NCBI RefSeq assembly: GCF_000331305.1 | Contig: NZ_KB217483.1 | Coordinates: 477,534 to 541,533 of the forward strand | Direction: 5' to 3' | DNA: 64,000 nt | Origin: Calothrix sp. PCC 7103 | GTDB lineage: Bacteria; Cyanobacteriota; Cyanobacteriia; Cyanobacteriales; Nostocaceae | In this document: one piece after another, positions 15,628-26,300 of the stretch | How positions within the stretch are numbered: the stretch's first letter is position 1 | Layout of the letters: every line of letters starts with the position of its first letter | The notes under the pieces: model-generated | The model's input: the letters and a program-made list of their open reading frames with translations, nothing else | Database searches by the model: none | Told to the model about the DNA's origin: nothing | Program-made: the position numbers and the translations under genes

Positions 15628-18495
15628 ATGAAACCTAAATTACCAGACTCTGCATCAAATACAGCCATACCTTGGCACTCCTTAGAAATTGAGAAAGCTT
15701 TGGAAGTACAGGGAAGTAACCCCGACACTGGATTGACTTCTAAGCAAACGTCGGAATTATTACATCAATACGGTACTAACGAATTACAGGAGTTTGGCGG
15801 TCGTAAACCTTTATCTATTTTGATAGACCAATTTACCAATATCATGCTTGTAATGCTGATGGCGGTAGCAGTAGTTTCAGCGATTCTAGATTTGCGCTCT
15901 GGTGATTTTCCTAAAGATGCAATCGCAATATCCTTTATTGTTATTCTTAACGGATTGCTTGGCTTTGTACAAGAAAGTCGTGCAGAAAAAGCTCTCGCAG
16001 CTCTCAAGCGTCTGAGTTCTCCTAGAGTCCGAGTTTTACGCGACAGCAAAATTTTTGAGTTGTCAGCAAAGGAATTAGTGCCAGGAGATATTGTATTTCT
16101 GGAAACAGGAATGCAAGCTGCTGCAGATGGTCGTTTGCTAGAAGCACAAAATTTACAGGTGATGGAAGCTGCTTTAACTGGGGAAGCAGAGGCAGTTCAT
16201 AAAGATTCTACTCTTGATTTACCTGAAGACGCTTCCTTGGGAGACCGTATAAATATGGTGTATCAAGGTACTGAGGTTGTTCAAGGACGGGCAAAAATGC
16301 TTGTGACTGCAACAGGGATGCAAACTGAACTTGGTAAAATTGCGGCTTTGCTCCAGTCTGTTGAAGCCCAACCAACCCCCTTACAACAGCGAATGTCACA
16401 GTTAGCAAACGTTTTAGTAATAAGTTCACTTGCATTAGTCGCTGTTGTGATTATAGGTGGTATTGTACGGACAGGTAGCTTTCAACACTTTGACCAATTA
16501 CTAAAAGTGTCTTTGAGTATGGCGGTGGCGGTTGTGCCAGAAGGTTTGCCTGCTGTAATTACGGTAACATTGGCAATTGGTACTCAGCGGATGGTACGTC
16601 ATCAAGCTTTAATTCGCAAACTACCAGCAGTTGAGACATTAGGCTCAGTTACTACGATTTGTTCAGATAAAACAGGTACGCTTACTCAAAACAAGATGGT
16701 TGTACAGCAAATTAATATATCTGGTAATACTATTAGGGTGACTGGAGATGGTTATGCTCCTACAGGGACATTTGAATTATCTACTTCCAATCAAGACAAA
16801 AATATTAAATCTATAGAACCAAAAGATTATCCAGAACTCGAACAACTATTATTTGCCTGTGTGCTTTGTAATGATGCTGTATTACAGAAAAAGCATTCAG
16901 AATGGGAAATTTTAGGAGACCCAACCGAGGGAGCGTTGTTATCTGTTGCAGGTAAAGCTGGTATGCAACAAGCAAAACTATTAAATCAGTTTACCCGCAT
17001 CGCAGAGTTTCCTTTTTCTTCTGAACGCAAACGCATGAGCGTTATTTGTCAAAGGCGCCAAACAGAATTGACACAAATTTTATCTGCCCAAGAGGAATAT
17101 CAGGCGCCTGACTCACAGTTAATTATGTTTACAAAAGGTTCGCCAGAGTTGATATTAGAGCTTTGCACATCTTATTACGTTGGTACAAAAAGCTCTTTTG
17201 CTCTGAATGATGAAAAACGTGCTTACATTCTTGAGCAAAATAACCAAATGGCAAGTCAAGGACTTCGAGTACTAGGATTTGCCTATAAACCTTTAGATAC
17301 TGTGCCTACTATATTATTAGACGAAAAAACAACCGAGCGAGAATTAATCTGGATTGGATTAGTCGGAATGCTTGATGCACCAAGACCAGAAGCAAAACAA
17401 GCTGTTGCTCAATGTCAGCAAGCAGGTATTCGCCCAATTATGATTACCGGAGACCACCAGTTAACAGCACAAGCTATTGCCTACGATTTAGGGATTGCCA
17501 AACCAGGTGATTTGATTCTTAGCGGTCAGGAATTGGAAAAACTCTCGGCGCCTGAATTAGAGCAGCAAGTTAACCAAGTAAGCATTTATGCTCGTGTTTC
17601 TCCTGAACATAAACTACGAATTGTCGAAGCATTGAAAAATCAAGGCAAATTAGTAGCGATGACTGGAGACGGTGTAAACGATGCACCAGCCCTAAAGCAA
17701 GCAAATATTGGTGTTGCAATGGGCATTACAGGAACTGATGTAAGCAAAGAAGCAAGTGATATGATACTACTTGACGATAACTTTGCAACTATTATTAGAG
17801 CTATAGAAGAAGGACGAGTAGTTTACGACAATATCCGTCGTTTTATTAAATACATATTAGGCAGCAATATTGGCGAAGTTTTGACAGTAGCTGCAGCTTC
17901 TCTGATTGGCTTAGGTGAAACTCCCCTCTCACCACTACAAATACTTTGGATGAATTTAGTAACCGATGGTTTACCTGCCTTAGCTTTGGCAATGGAATCT
18001 CCTGAACCTGACGTGATGAATCGTCCTCCTTACAACCCTCATGAAAGTATATTCGCACGAGGACTAGGATTTTATATCATTCGCATTGGGATTATCATTG
18101 CACTTATTACTATTGCTCTAATGGCGTGGGCTTATAACTATACTAAACAATCAGGCGACCCTGAAAGATGGAAAACGATGGTATTCACTACTTTGTGTCT
18201 AGCACAAATGGGTCATGCGCTGGCGATTCGTTCCAACACACAATTAACTATACAACTCAATCCGTTCTCCAATCCTTACCTACTTGCCGCGATTTCATTG
18301 ACAACTGTTTTACAGCTAATGTTAATATATGTGGCGCCACTGCGTAGCTTCTTTAACACTCACTTGTTAAGTTTGCCAGAACTAGCTATTTGTATTGGAT
18401 GCAGCGCTTTGGTATTTGTCTGGATTGAATTAGAAAAGTTATTTATTAAGCATTTTCGACAAGAGCGAAAGATAACTTACAAAATTTCATCCTAA
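15628..18495 (+). CDS. P2-type cation-transporting ATPase (PacL/Ca2+-ATPase-like)
   Basis: 955 residues. An N-terminal cation-ATPase domain (LEVQ...[19 protein letters not shown]) is followed by the actuator (LTGEAEAV; Ala in place of the usual TGES Ser), PEGLPAVIT in TM4, [27 protein letters not shown], and TM5-6 with NIGEV and [11 protein letters not shown]. The Glu/Asn/Asp ligands matching SERCA sites are all present, so Ca2+ or Mn2+ export is likely. A paralogue at 59890 carries a frameshift. DR10 precedes it; the TolC gene follows after 47 nt. Confidence 0.9.
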   Translation: MKPKLPDSASNTAIPWHSLEIEKALEVQGSNPDTGLTSKQTSELLHQYGTNELQEFGGRKPLSILIDQFTNIMLVMLMAVAVVSAILDLRSGDFPKDAIAISFIVILNGLLGFVQESRAEKALAALKRLSSPRVRVLRDSKIFELSAKELVPGDIVFLETGMQAAADGRLLEAQNLQVMEAALTGEAEAVHKDSTLDLPEDASLGDRINMVYQGTEVVQGRAKMLVTATGMQTELGKIAALLQSVEAQPTPLQQRMSQLANVLVISSLALVAVVIIGGIVRTGSFQHFDQLLKVSLSMAVAVVPEGLPAVITVTLAIGTQRMVRHQALIRKLPAVETLGSVTTICSDKTGTLTQNKMVVQQINISGNTIRVTGDGYAPTGTFELSTSNQDKNIKSIEPKDYPELEQLLFACVLCNDAVLQKKHSEWEILGDPTEGALLSVAGKAGMQQAKLLNQFTRIAEFPFSSERKRMSVICQRRQTELTQILSAQEEYQAPDSQLIMFTKGSPELILELCTSYYVGTKSSFALNDEKRAYILEQNNQMASQGLRVLGFAYKPLDTVPTILLDEKTTERELIWIGLVGMLDAPRPEAKQAVAQCQQAGIRPIMITGDHQLTAQAIAYDLGIAKPGDLILSGQELEKLSAPELEQQVNQVSIYARVSPEHKLRIVEALKNQGKLVAMTGDGVNDAPALKQANIGVAMGITGTDVSKEASDMILLDDNFATIIRAIEEGRVVYDNIRRFIKYILGSNIGEVLTVAAASLIGLGETPLSPLQILWMNLVTDGLPALALAMESPEPDVMNRPPYNPHESIFARGLGFYIIRIGIIIALITIALMAWAYNYTKQSGDPERWKTMVFTTLCLAQMGHALAIRSNTQLTIQLNPFSNPYLLAAISLTTVLQLMLIYVAPLRSFFNTHLLSLPELAICIGCSALVFVWIELEKLFIKHFRQERKITYKISS

Positions 18496-18501
18496 TATCA
18501 A
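18485..18501 (+). promoter_or_regulatory. Degenerate direct repeat DR11 before TolC gene
   Basis: TTTCAT at 18485-18490 and TATCAA at 18496-18501 overlap the end of the ATPase gene; the -10 is unclear. Confidence 0.4.
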
Positions 18502-18542
18502 CTACATCTCGCATTGTCGTTTTATCTTAGAAGTCAAAATTT

Positions 18543-20000
18543 ATGTCGAAGTACCGTTACTTAATTATTGCAGGCATTAGTGGTACATTTTTATTAAGTA
18601 ATGTTACTATTAGTTCAGCCCAAACAATATCTCAGTCAACACAATCTCAATCTGCATCTCCTAATTCAACTTCACTTGACAATCTTAATCCTAATTCAAA
18701 TCCTTTACAGTTTCCGACTAAATCAGAAGAAGTCAAAATTCAATTAACTCAGCCAATTACTTTAGAACAAGCTTTGGAACTAGCACGACGTAATAATCGG
18801 GAGTTACAAATAGGAATATTAACTCTTGAACGCAGCCGTGCGGCATTACGCGAAGCACAAGCAGCTTTATATCCCAATGTTGGTTTGAGTACAGACATCT
18901 CGCGCCAACAAACTGCAAGCGGTCAACTTTCCGCCGAATTAGGCTCTCGAAGTGGCATACCGACAAGAGAGGAATCACCAGGTACAACTTTTTCTGGTGC
19001 AGCACAGTTGAGCTACAACATATATACTTCTGGTGCAAGGTCAGCCCGCATTCGAGCCGCAGAGGAACAATTACGTTTCGATGAATTAGATGTAGAGCGT
19101 TTATCAGCAGAAATTAGCCTTCAAGTAGCCATTGATTACTACGATTTGCAACAAGCTGATGAACAAGTAAGAATTAACCGTGCTGCCGTCGAGAACGCGC
19201 AACGTAGTTTAAAAGATGCTCAAGCATTAGAAACTGCTGGTGTCGGTACTCGATTTGACGTGCTGCGTTTTCAAGTCAACTTAGCCAATGCTCAACAAGA
19301 ACTAACTAACAGTATTAGTCAGCAGTTAGTTATAGCAAGGCGCCTGTCAGCCAGATTAAATTTACCGCAGTCGGCAAATATTAGCGCTGCAGATGCTGTG
19401 AAATTATCTAGTTTGTGGAATCAAACACTTGAAGAAAGTATTATCCTGGCATTTCAAAATCGTCCAGAACTGCGACAGCAATTAGCACAACGTAATATAA
19501 ACGAACAGCAACGACGCTTGGCAAATTCAGAAGTTCGACCACAAGTTAGTTTGATTGCTAGTTACAACTTGTTAGATGTGTTTAATGACAGGATTGGCAT
19601 TACCGATGGTTACTCACTCGGTGTTAGAGCAAACTGGAATTTATTTGATGGAGGCGCCGCAAGAGCAAGAACGGCTCAATCAAAAGCTAATATTGCGATA
19701 TCCGAAAATCGTTTTAGTGAGCAACGTAACCAAATTCGTTATCAAGTAGAACAGTCTTATAGTAATTTGCAGTCTAATTTAAGTAACGTTCAAACTGCTA
19801 CTGTTGCTTTAAATCAAGCTAGAGAAGCTTTAACTTTAGCAAGGCTTAGATTTCAAGCTGGTGTAGGTACTCAAACAGATGTTATTGCTTCAGAGACTGA
19901 GCTTACTAGGGCTGAGGGTAACAGGGTTAGGGCTATATTGGATTACAATCGTGCTTTAGCAGGCTTGCAAAGATCTGTTAGTAGTCCAAATTTAAAGTAA
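18543..20000 (+). CDS. TolC-family outer-membrane efflux channel
   Basis: 485 residues: signal peptide, Ser/Asn-rich linker (residues 25-70), then two TolC repeats (EQALELARRNNRELQIGILTLERSRAALREAQAALYPNVGL; SIILAFQNRPELRQQLAQRNINEQQRRLANSEVRPQVSL) with long alpha-hairpins. It forms the outer-membrane exit duct for RND or ABC pumps. It is the only TolC homologue in the window, so it may serve the CzcA-like and HAE pumps encoded elsewhere in the island (inference). Confidence 0.92.
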   Translation: MSKYRYLIIAGISGTFLLSNVTISSAQTISQSTQSQSASPNSTSLDNLNPNSNPLQFPTKSEEVKIQLTQPITLEQALELARRNNRELQIGILTLERSRAALREAQAALYPNVGLSTDISRQQTASGQLSAELGSRSGIPTREESPGTTFSGAAQLSYNIYTSGARSARIRAAEEQLRFDELDVERLSAEISLQVAIDYYDLQQADEQVRINRAAVENAQRSLKDAQALETAGVGTRFDVLRFQVNLANAQQELTNSISQQLVIARRLSARLNLPQSANISAADAVKLSSLWNQTLEESIILAFQNRPELRQQLAQRNINEQQRRLANSEVRPQVSLIASYNLLDVFNDRIGITDGYSLGVRANWNLFDGGAARARTAQSKANIAISENRFSEQRNQIRYQVEQSYSNLQSNLSNVQTATVALNQAREALTLARLRFQAGVGTQTDVIASETELTRAEGNRVRAILDYNRALAGLQRSVSSPNLK

Positions 20001-20037
20001 TATCATGTTCGGACATGCTCATTTACACATCTAAAAA

Positions 20038-20075
20038 TTTCATCCTAATTTCATTTTGATTAGTTACGATAGGTA
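20038..20075 (+). promoter_or_regulatory. Direct-repeat promoter DR12
   Basis: TTTCAT at 20038-20043 and 20049-20054, -10 TAGGTA at 20070-20075. The next 30 nt match the predicted small RNA start at 28658. The first clear CDS is the VKOR gene 220 nt on. Confidence 0.65.
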
Positions 20076-20081
20076 TTAACA

Positions 20082-20110
20082 ACATGTTCCTCATGTTCCA
20101 TAAATATACA
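20082..20110 (+). other. Conserved transcript 5' segment (small RNA family B related)
   Basis: TTCCTCATGTT (20087-20097) and its flanks match 28660-28686 almost perfectly, directly after a direct-repeat promoter. No convincing terminator follows, so it may be a leader of the VKOR gene or a decayed small RNA. A 60-codon frame from ATG 20084 has no recognisable product. Confidence 0.4.
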
Positions 20111-20297
20111 TACATCGGTGCCAAGAAGTTGAATAATTATGGAAAAAGTGGGAGTGACATATCAGGCATAGTTGATATCCTAAAATGTTCGCATAAAAAC
20201 AAATTGGTAAAATGCGACACTGGTATAACAAATGCTATTTCCAAATCAGTAAACTGGCGAACGTAAATACCAAAAGCACGAACCAAAAGCACGAAAC

Positions 20298-21224
20298 ATG
20301 ATACCTCGTAAACGTTCTATCCCCTGGATTCATCGTTGGTCACGCCCTCTAATGGCAGGAATTGCCACGATTGGGGCAGTAGTCACCGCGTATCTTACAA
20401 TCACCAAGCTCAGTGGAGATCCTACTGCTTGCCCAACCGGAGGATGTGATGTCGTTCTTTCTAGTGTTTATGCGACCGTGTTTGGGTTACCCCTCGCGCT
20501 GTTTGGTTTCCTTGCTTATGCCAGTATGGTCGTTTTTGCAATCACCCCTCTGCTAGTCAATTCCTCTAAACAGAAAGACCTCCGCACTAATTTAGAACGC
20601 TGGACTGGACTACTGCTGTTCATGGGCGCAACCGCCATGACGCTCTTCAGTGGTTATCTGATGTACCTGATTGCATTTGTGATCAAAGCAGTTTGTATTT
20701 ACTGTGTTGGGTCAGCATTGCTGTCAACCAGCCTGTTAATTCTGTCCATTATTGGGCGTGATTGGGAAGAAGTTGGGCAACTATTTTTTACTGGGACGAT
20801 CATAGCCATGATTACACTGGTTGGCACACTTGGCGTTTACGCTAATGTGAGCAATCCACGTGTCGCTGCCCAACCGGGTGGTTATACAATCTCCTCATCC
20901 TCTGGTGCAGCCGAAATCGCTTTGGCGCAGCATCTCAAGCAAACGGGCGCCAAAATGTACGGGGCGTTCACCTGTCCCCACTGTCAGAACCAGAAACACC
21001 TCTTTGGTGCAGAAGCCGCCAAGCAGTTGAATTACGTGGAATGCCATCCTCAAGGGCAAAACGCGCAGCCCCAGGTGTGTCAAGCAGCAGGAATTGAGGG
21101 TTTCCCCACCTGGGAAATAAATGGACAGAAATATAGTGGAGAAAAGACGCTGCAAGAACTTGCAGATTTGTCGAATTATCGGGGATCGCGTAATTTCCAA
21201 AACGCGCCAAAACCAGGGCATTAG
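20298..21224 (+). CDS. VKOR-DsbA fusion, disulphide-forming oxidoreductase
   Basis: 308 residues. N-terminal VKOR domain with about five TMs carries the shuttle/active cysteines CPTGGCD (~44-49) and CIYC (~134-137). The C-terminal thioredoxin-fold domain has AFTCPHCQNQK (CPHC) and a cis-Pro loop (GFPTW). It oxidises periplasmic or lumenal thiols and passes electrons to quinone; such fusions are typical of cyanobacteria. Upstream sequence contains a tandem ACCAAAAGCACGA. The block 20298-22917 is visibly more GC-rich than its neighbours. Confidence 0.92.
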   Translation: MIPRKRSIPWIHRWSRPLMAGIATIGAVVTAYLTITKLSGDPTACPTGGCDVVLSSVYATVFGLPLALFGFLAYASMVVFAITPLLVNSSKQKDLRTNLERWTGLLLFMGATAMTLFSGYLMYLIAFVIKAVCIYCVGSALLSTSLLILSIIGRDWEEVGQLFFTGTIIAMITLVGTLGVYANVSNPRVAAQPGGYTISSSSGAAEIALAQHLKQTGAKMYGAFTCPHCQNQKHLFGAEAAKQLNYVECHPQGQNAQPQVCQAAGIEGFPTWEINGQKYSGEKTLQELADLSNYRGSRNFQNAPKPGH

Positions 21225-21344
21225 ATAGTTAGCCAATATGTCTGGCGATCAAGTATCTCGAAACTTTAAAAATACTGTCCTGCAGCTTGGAAGAAATCTA
21301 TTAACCCGATAAGTTAGTTTTTTTTATAAAATCGGAGGTTTTCT

Positions 21345-21983
21345 ATGTCTCTACAATTGGGCGATACAGTGCCAAATTTTACTCAAGCGTCGAGTACTGG
21401 TGAGATCGATTTTTATGAGTGGGCAGGTGATAACTGGGTTGTGCTATTCTCTCACCCAGCCGACTTCACACCTGTTTGTACGACTGAACTAGGTGCTGTT
21501 GCCAAACTTAAACCTGATTTTGATCGACGCAGTGTTAAAGTGTTGGCACTGAGCGTTGATGATGTCGAGTCCCACAAAGGATGGATTGGAGACATTGAAG
21601 AAACGCAATCTACCCAGCTCAACTATCCCATTCTGGCAGATCCAGATCGTAAGGTTTCTGACCTCTATGGCATGATCCATCCTAATGCCAACAATACCTT
21701 AACTGTTCGTTCGGTCTTTATCATTGACCCTCAGAAGAAACTGCGGTTAACACTTACCTATCCTGCTAGCACGGGTCGTAACTTTGACGAAATCTTGCGG
21801 GTTATTGACTCCTTACAGTTGACTGACAACTACCAAGTTGCTACTCCAGCTGACTGGAAAGATGGAAATGACTGTGTTATCGTCCCTTCGATAAAAGATC
21901 CTAATGAGCTAAAGCAAAAGTTTCCCAAGGGCTATAAAGAAGTCAAACCCTATCTGCGGATGACTCCTCAACCGAATAAGTAA
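21345..21983 (+). CDS. 1-Cys peroxiredoxin (Prx6 type)
   Basis: 212 residues. HPADFTPVCTTELG carries the peroxidatic Cys at about residue 46 with the conserved Pro/Thr. The C-terminal Prx6 extension (WKDGNDCVIVPSI, FPKGYKEVKPYLRMT) is present. It reduces hydrogen and organic peroxides. An AGGAGG-like GGAGG lies 8 nt before the ATG. It sits between a disulphide-forming and a persulfide-oxidising enzyme, forming a thiol redox block. Confidence 0.93.
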   Translation: MSLQLGDTVPNFTQASSTGEIDFYEWAGDNWVVLFSHPADFTPVCTTELGAVAKLKPDFDRRSVKVLALSVDDVESHKGWIGDIEETQSTQLNYPILADPDRKVSDLYGMIHPNANNTLTVRSVFIIDPQKKLRLTLTYPASTGRNFDEILRVIDSLQLTDNYQVATPADWKDGNDCVIVPSIKDPNELKQKFPKGYKEVKPYLRMTPQPNK

Positions 21984-22134
21984 CTTCGCTCATCTATAAA
22001 ATGAAAATGCTAACGTAGCCGATAATGAACAGCTGTTTGGGCAAGAAAAAACAGTTGTACTTAACTTTCTGCTACCTCTATCCCAGTAGAACTCGCTTGA
22101 AGTCACAGACATTAGACTTTCCAGAGGGCTAAAT

Positions 22135-22917
22135 ATGTTTTTTCGGCAGTTGTTCGATCTTGAATCTAGAACGTATACCTACCTGATTGCTGACCCCAAC
22201 ACACAAGAAGCAGTTTTGGTCGATCCAGTTTTGGAACAAGTTGAGCGTGACTACCATCTCCTCCAAGAGCTTGGTTTCACGCTTCGATATTGTTTAGAAA
22301 CCCATATTCACGCAGACCACATTACAGGAACTGCAAAACTGCGCTCATTGACTCTTTGCCTGGGGGTACTGCCAGAAAATGCTCAAGCAGAATGTGCTAA
22401 TCAGTTTATTCGAGATGGAGAAATCCTGCACATAGGAAGCATTACTATCCAAGCGATTGCCACCCCTGGTCACACTGATAGCCACATGGCTTATTTAGTC
22501 AATGGTGTTAGCCAAGTGGCTGCAAAGGAGCTTCGCGTTCTTACAGGAGATGCTCTGTTTATCCGAGGCTGTGGACGGACAGATTTTCAAAGCGGTGATG
22601 CGGGAACTCTGTATGACTCGGTAACACAACGGCTGTTTACATTACCAGACGAGACTCTTGTATACCCCAGTCATGACTATCGAGGTCATACAGTATCTAC
22701 AATTGGGGAAGAGAAACGATGGAATCCGCGATTTGCTGAACGCGAATCTCCTTCAAATACGCTACCTACGGAAGCCGCTCCGCGTCTACGCGATCGCGCT
22801 AGCTTCATTAAGCTTATGGGCAACTTGGATTTACCAGAACCCAAAAAGATGATGGAAGCTGTTCCTGCTAACGAGCATTGCGGTAACCTAGCTAATTTCA
22901 CCTCGTCAAACCTTTAG
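22135..22917 (+). CDS. ETHE1-like persulfide dioxygenase (MBL fold) with repeat insertion
   Basis: 260 residues. Metallo-beta-lactamase motif THIHADH (~58-64), ATPGHTD and LTGDALFIRGCGRTDFQSGD, YPSHDY, and KKMMEAVPANEHCG near the end identify ETHE1-type sulfur (persulfide) dioxygenases that oxidise glutathione persulfide. Between NPRFAER and FIKLM there are about 17 unexpected residues (SPSNTLPTEAAPRLRDR) encoded by a palindrome-rich segment (22747-22800) with GCGATCGC; the frame is kept. Activity may survive because the insert is near the C-terminus. Confidence 0.88.
   Translation: MFFRQLFDLESRTYTYLIADPNTQEAVLVDPVLEQVERDYHLLQELGFTLRYCLETHIHADHITGTAKLRSLTLCLGVLPENAQAECANQFIRDGEILHIGSITIQAIATPGHTDSHMAYLVNGVSQVAAKELRVLTGDALFIRGCGRTDFQSGDAGTLYDSVTQRLFTLPDETLVYPSHDYRGHTVSTIGEEKRWNPRFAERESPSNTLPTEAAPRLRDRASFIKLMGNLDLPEPKKMMEAVPANEHCGNLANFTSSNL
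22747..22800. repeat. In-frame interspersed repeat inside ETHE1-like gene
   Basis: Contains GGAAGCCGCTCCGCGTCTAC and GCGATCGC (HIP1), a combination seen in dispersed repeats of Nostoc-type genomes (recollection). It adds ~17 residues where the family has none. Confidence 0.55.
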
Positions 22918-22934
22918 TTCAATATTTCGAGCTT

Positions 22935-22958
22935 GGAGCGGGCAAGGATGCCCGCTCC
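22935..22958 (+). terminator. Hairpin, likely terminator of the redox block
   Basis: GGAGCGGGCA - AGGA - TGCCCGCTCC, a perfect 10-bp GC-rich stem 18 nt after the stop. Similar palindromes are dispersed in cyanobacterial genomes, so it may also be a repeat. Confidence 0.65.
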
Positions 22959-23018
22959 ACAAGAAAATTTTGGACATTTTTTTATTTGGAAGTCCCTTAT
23001 GGGTAGTGACGCACTATC

Positions 23019-23043
23019 AAACCTTATTTATATAAGGTTTTTT
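23019..23043 (+). terminator. Intrinsic terminator
   Basis: AAACCTTAT-TTAT-ATAAGGTTT perfect stem followed by TTT. The remainder of 23044-23267 shows nothing recognisable. Confidence 0.65.
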
Positions 23044-23267
23044 CGTACTAGATAAATATCTGTTATAAGTCCTAGATTGGTTAATAACTTCTTCGCGTTT
23101 TCCTAGACCAAGTTTTTACCTTGAAAGCAAAGGTTTATAAGGAATTTAAGACCATCAATAACGCGGATAGAATTAAATTTTGCTTTTGCTTGAGACGTTG
23201 ACGGCAAAAGCATTTTTGCAACTTATTATTTTGGCGAAGGTATTGTTATAACCATAATTAATATAAA

Positions 23268-23284
23268 TTTCATCCTAATTTCAT
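23268..23284 (+). promoter_or_regulatory. Direct-repeat site DR13 for czcA-like gene
   Basis: TTTCAT at 23268-23273 and 23279-23284, with a possible third unit TTTGAG at 23290-23295. No -10 at the standard distance. It lies 64 nt before the ATG. Confidence 0.6.
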
Positions 23285-23347
23285 CCTGATTTGAGATATT
23301 GGAAGGTAGAGTCAAAACCGTGCCTATCTCAATTTTAGGTATTAAAA

Positions 23348-26300
23348 ATGCTCAACAGCATCGTCAAATGGTCAATAGCCCAACGTTGGCTAGTCGTCTT
23401 TGCTTCTATTATCATTAGTTTATGGGGTTTTCGGGTTCTAGGGCAAATGCCGTTAGATGTATTTCCCAACTTTGCACCACCGCAAGTGGAAATTATGACC
23501 GAAGCTCCTGGACTGGCGCCGGAGGAAGTAGAATCTTTAGTAACTCGTCCGATTGAAAGTACTATTAATGGAACTCCCGGATTGAATGCGTTGCGTTCTT
23601 CCTCTGCTGTTGGACTTTCTGCTGTGAGAGCGACTTTCGGTTGGGATACTGACATTTACCGCGCGCGTCAACTTATTACCGAAAGGTTACAACAAGCACG
23701 CAGTCAGTTACCACAAGGTGTTACTGACCCAGAAATTCTTCCCGTAAGCTCTCCTTTAGGATGGACTGTTAAATACGCTTTTACTTCTGATACCACTCCT
23801 AATATGGAAGTTTGGCGTATTGTCAACTGGCAAGTCAAAAATCGTCTGTTGGCTGTGCCTGGTGTTAGCAATATAGTTATATTTGGTGGGGATGAGCGCC
23901 AGTATCAAGTTTTAGTTAACCCAGATAAGCTAAAAGCATTTAACGTTACCCTTGCAGATGTTACCAAAGCCGCACAAGCAGCTAATGCTAACGCACCAGG
24001 AGGATTTTTAATTACTCCCGACCAAGAAACTTTAGTGCGTGGTGTGGGGCGGGTTGAGTCTATCGAACAATTAAAAAAATCGGTAATTAAAGCGAAAAAT
24101 GGTACTCCTATTTTATTAGAACAAGTTGCGGATGTACAAATTGGCTCCGCACTCAAACGTGGTGATGCTAGTTTTGGTGGAAAACAAGCAGTAGTTTTAA
24201 CAGTCAACAAGCAACCTACCGCCGATACGCCCAGAGTTACAAAAGCTGTTGAAACGGCAATGGAAGAGATAAAAGCAGGTTTACCAAAAGATGTTAAAGT
24301 TACGGTTACTTTTCGCCAAGAAGATTTTATTGAAGCCTCTATTAAGAATGTTGAAGAAGCCTTGCGCGACGGAACTATTATTGTTTCCATCATTTTGATT
24401 TTGTTTTTAATGAATTGGCGCACAGTTATTATCAGTTTAAGTGCGCTTCCCGTATCTTTGTTACTGGGGATGATGATTCTCAACTGGACGGGACAAGGTA
24501 TTAACACTATGACTTTAGGTGGACTGGTAGTAGCCATTGGTTCGGTAGTGGATGATGCAATTGTGGATATGGAAAATGTTTATCGGCGCCTGCGAGAAAA
24601 TCAGCTAGCTGGCTATCCAGTACCACCATACCAAGTTGTTTTTGACGGTTCAGTAGAAGTGCGGGTCAGTGTACTGTTTGCCACTATTATTATTGCCGTT
24701 GTTTTTGCGCCAATTTTCGCCCTGTCTGGAGTAGAAGGTAAAATATTTGCACCAATGGGGTTAGCATATTTATTATCAATTGCTGCTTCTACTTTAGTTG
24801 CGCTGACACTAACCCCAGCAATGTGCGCGCTATTGCTAGTGAACACAAAATTGCCCAGTACGGAAACTTGGTTAGAAAAGCAAGCACATAAAGTTTACCG
24901 TCCAGCGTTGAAATTTTCTATCCGGCGCCCCAAAATCATTTTGACGGCAGCAATAGCAGGGTTTGTTGCATCATTAATAATCATGCAGGGTTTAGGGTCA
25001 GTTTTTTTACCAGAGTTCAAAGACCGTTCGCTAGTAATTGCCGCAGTTCTCATGCCTGGTGAGTCTTTAGAAGCTACCAATCAAGTTGGGTTGGCAATTG
25101 AGGAAGCCTTAAAGAACAATCCTGGTATTGAAACCGCCCAACTGCGCTCTGGACGCGCTCAAGGAGATACAGAAGTAGCAGGTGTCAACAGCGCGGAACT
25201 AGATGTGCAACTGACTGAAGAAGGTGCATTAGATAGAGAAAAAACAATTGAAACGATACGTAAGGAATTTGAGAGAATACCTGGTGTCGTAACGAATATT
25301 GGTGGTTTTATTTCGCACCGTATGGACGAAGTTTTGTCTGGGGTAAGAAGTGCAATTGCTGTGAAAATTTTTGGTCCCGACTTGGAACAGTTGCGTAGTC
25401 TCGGTAAACAGGTACAATCAGCAATGAGTCAAGTACAGGGTTTAGCAGATTTGCAACTTGAACCCCAAGTACCAATGAAACAAGTGCAAATACAATTTGA
25501 CCGGAATGCAGCAGCACGTTATGGTTTAACAATTGGTGAATTATCTGAAGAAGTAGAAACTGCGCTGAATGGGCGAGTTGTTTCTCAAGTCCTCGAACAG
25601 CAACAAACTTTTGATATGGTGGTTTGGTTGCAAGAAAAATACCGTCATAATATTGATATAATTGGTAATTTATTAATCGATACTCCCAACGGACAAAAAA
25701 TACCACTAGCGCAAGTAGCCACTATAAATTATGGAACTGGCGCCAACACCATTAACCGCGAAAATGTATCTAGATATATTGTGGTATCGAGTAATGTTGC
25801 GGGACGAGATTTAGGTTCTGTAATTAAAGACATTCGTGAGAAAGTTACGCAGCAAGTGCAATTACCACCTGGATATTTTATTGAATATGGCGGTCAATTT
25901 GAGGCACAAGAAGGAGCTACCAAAACTTTATTGTGGGCAGGCATTTTAGCTTTCATAGCTATTGCTGTCATACTTTACTTTGCCGTCAAGTCAATTCCTG
26001 CTACTATTATGATTTTGGTCAACTTACCTTTAGCGTTAATTGGCGGTGTAATTTCTATCGCTTTAACAGATGGAATTATATCTGTAGCATCAATGGTGGG
26101 ATTTATTACTTTATTTGGCGTGGCTGCCCGAAACGGATTGTTATTAGTTGAAAACTATAACGCTCGATTAGAACAAGGACAGTCTTTACGCGAGGTTTTA
26201 ATCTCTGGTTCGATGGAAAGATTAGTTGCTATCTTAATGACTGCTTTCGCATCGGCTTTGGGTATGGTTCCATTAGTGATTGGTAGCGGTGCAGGTAAAG

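Noticed and set aside
20084-20266. A 60-codon frame after DR12
   Set aside because: Its start region is the conserved non-coding family B segment, which at 28660 and 48945 is not followed by a related protein. No recognisable domain.
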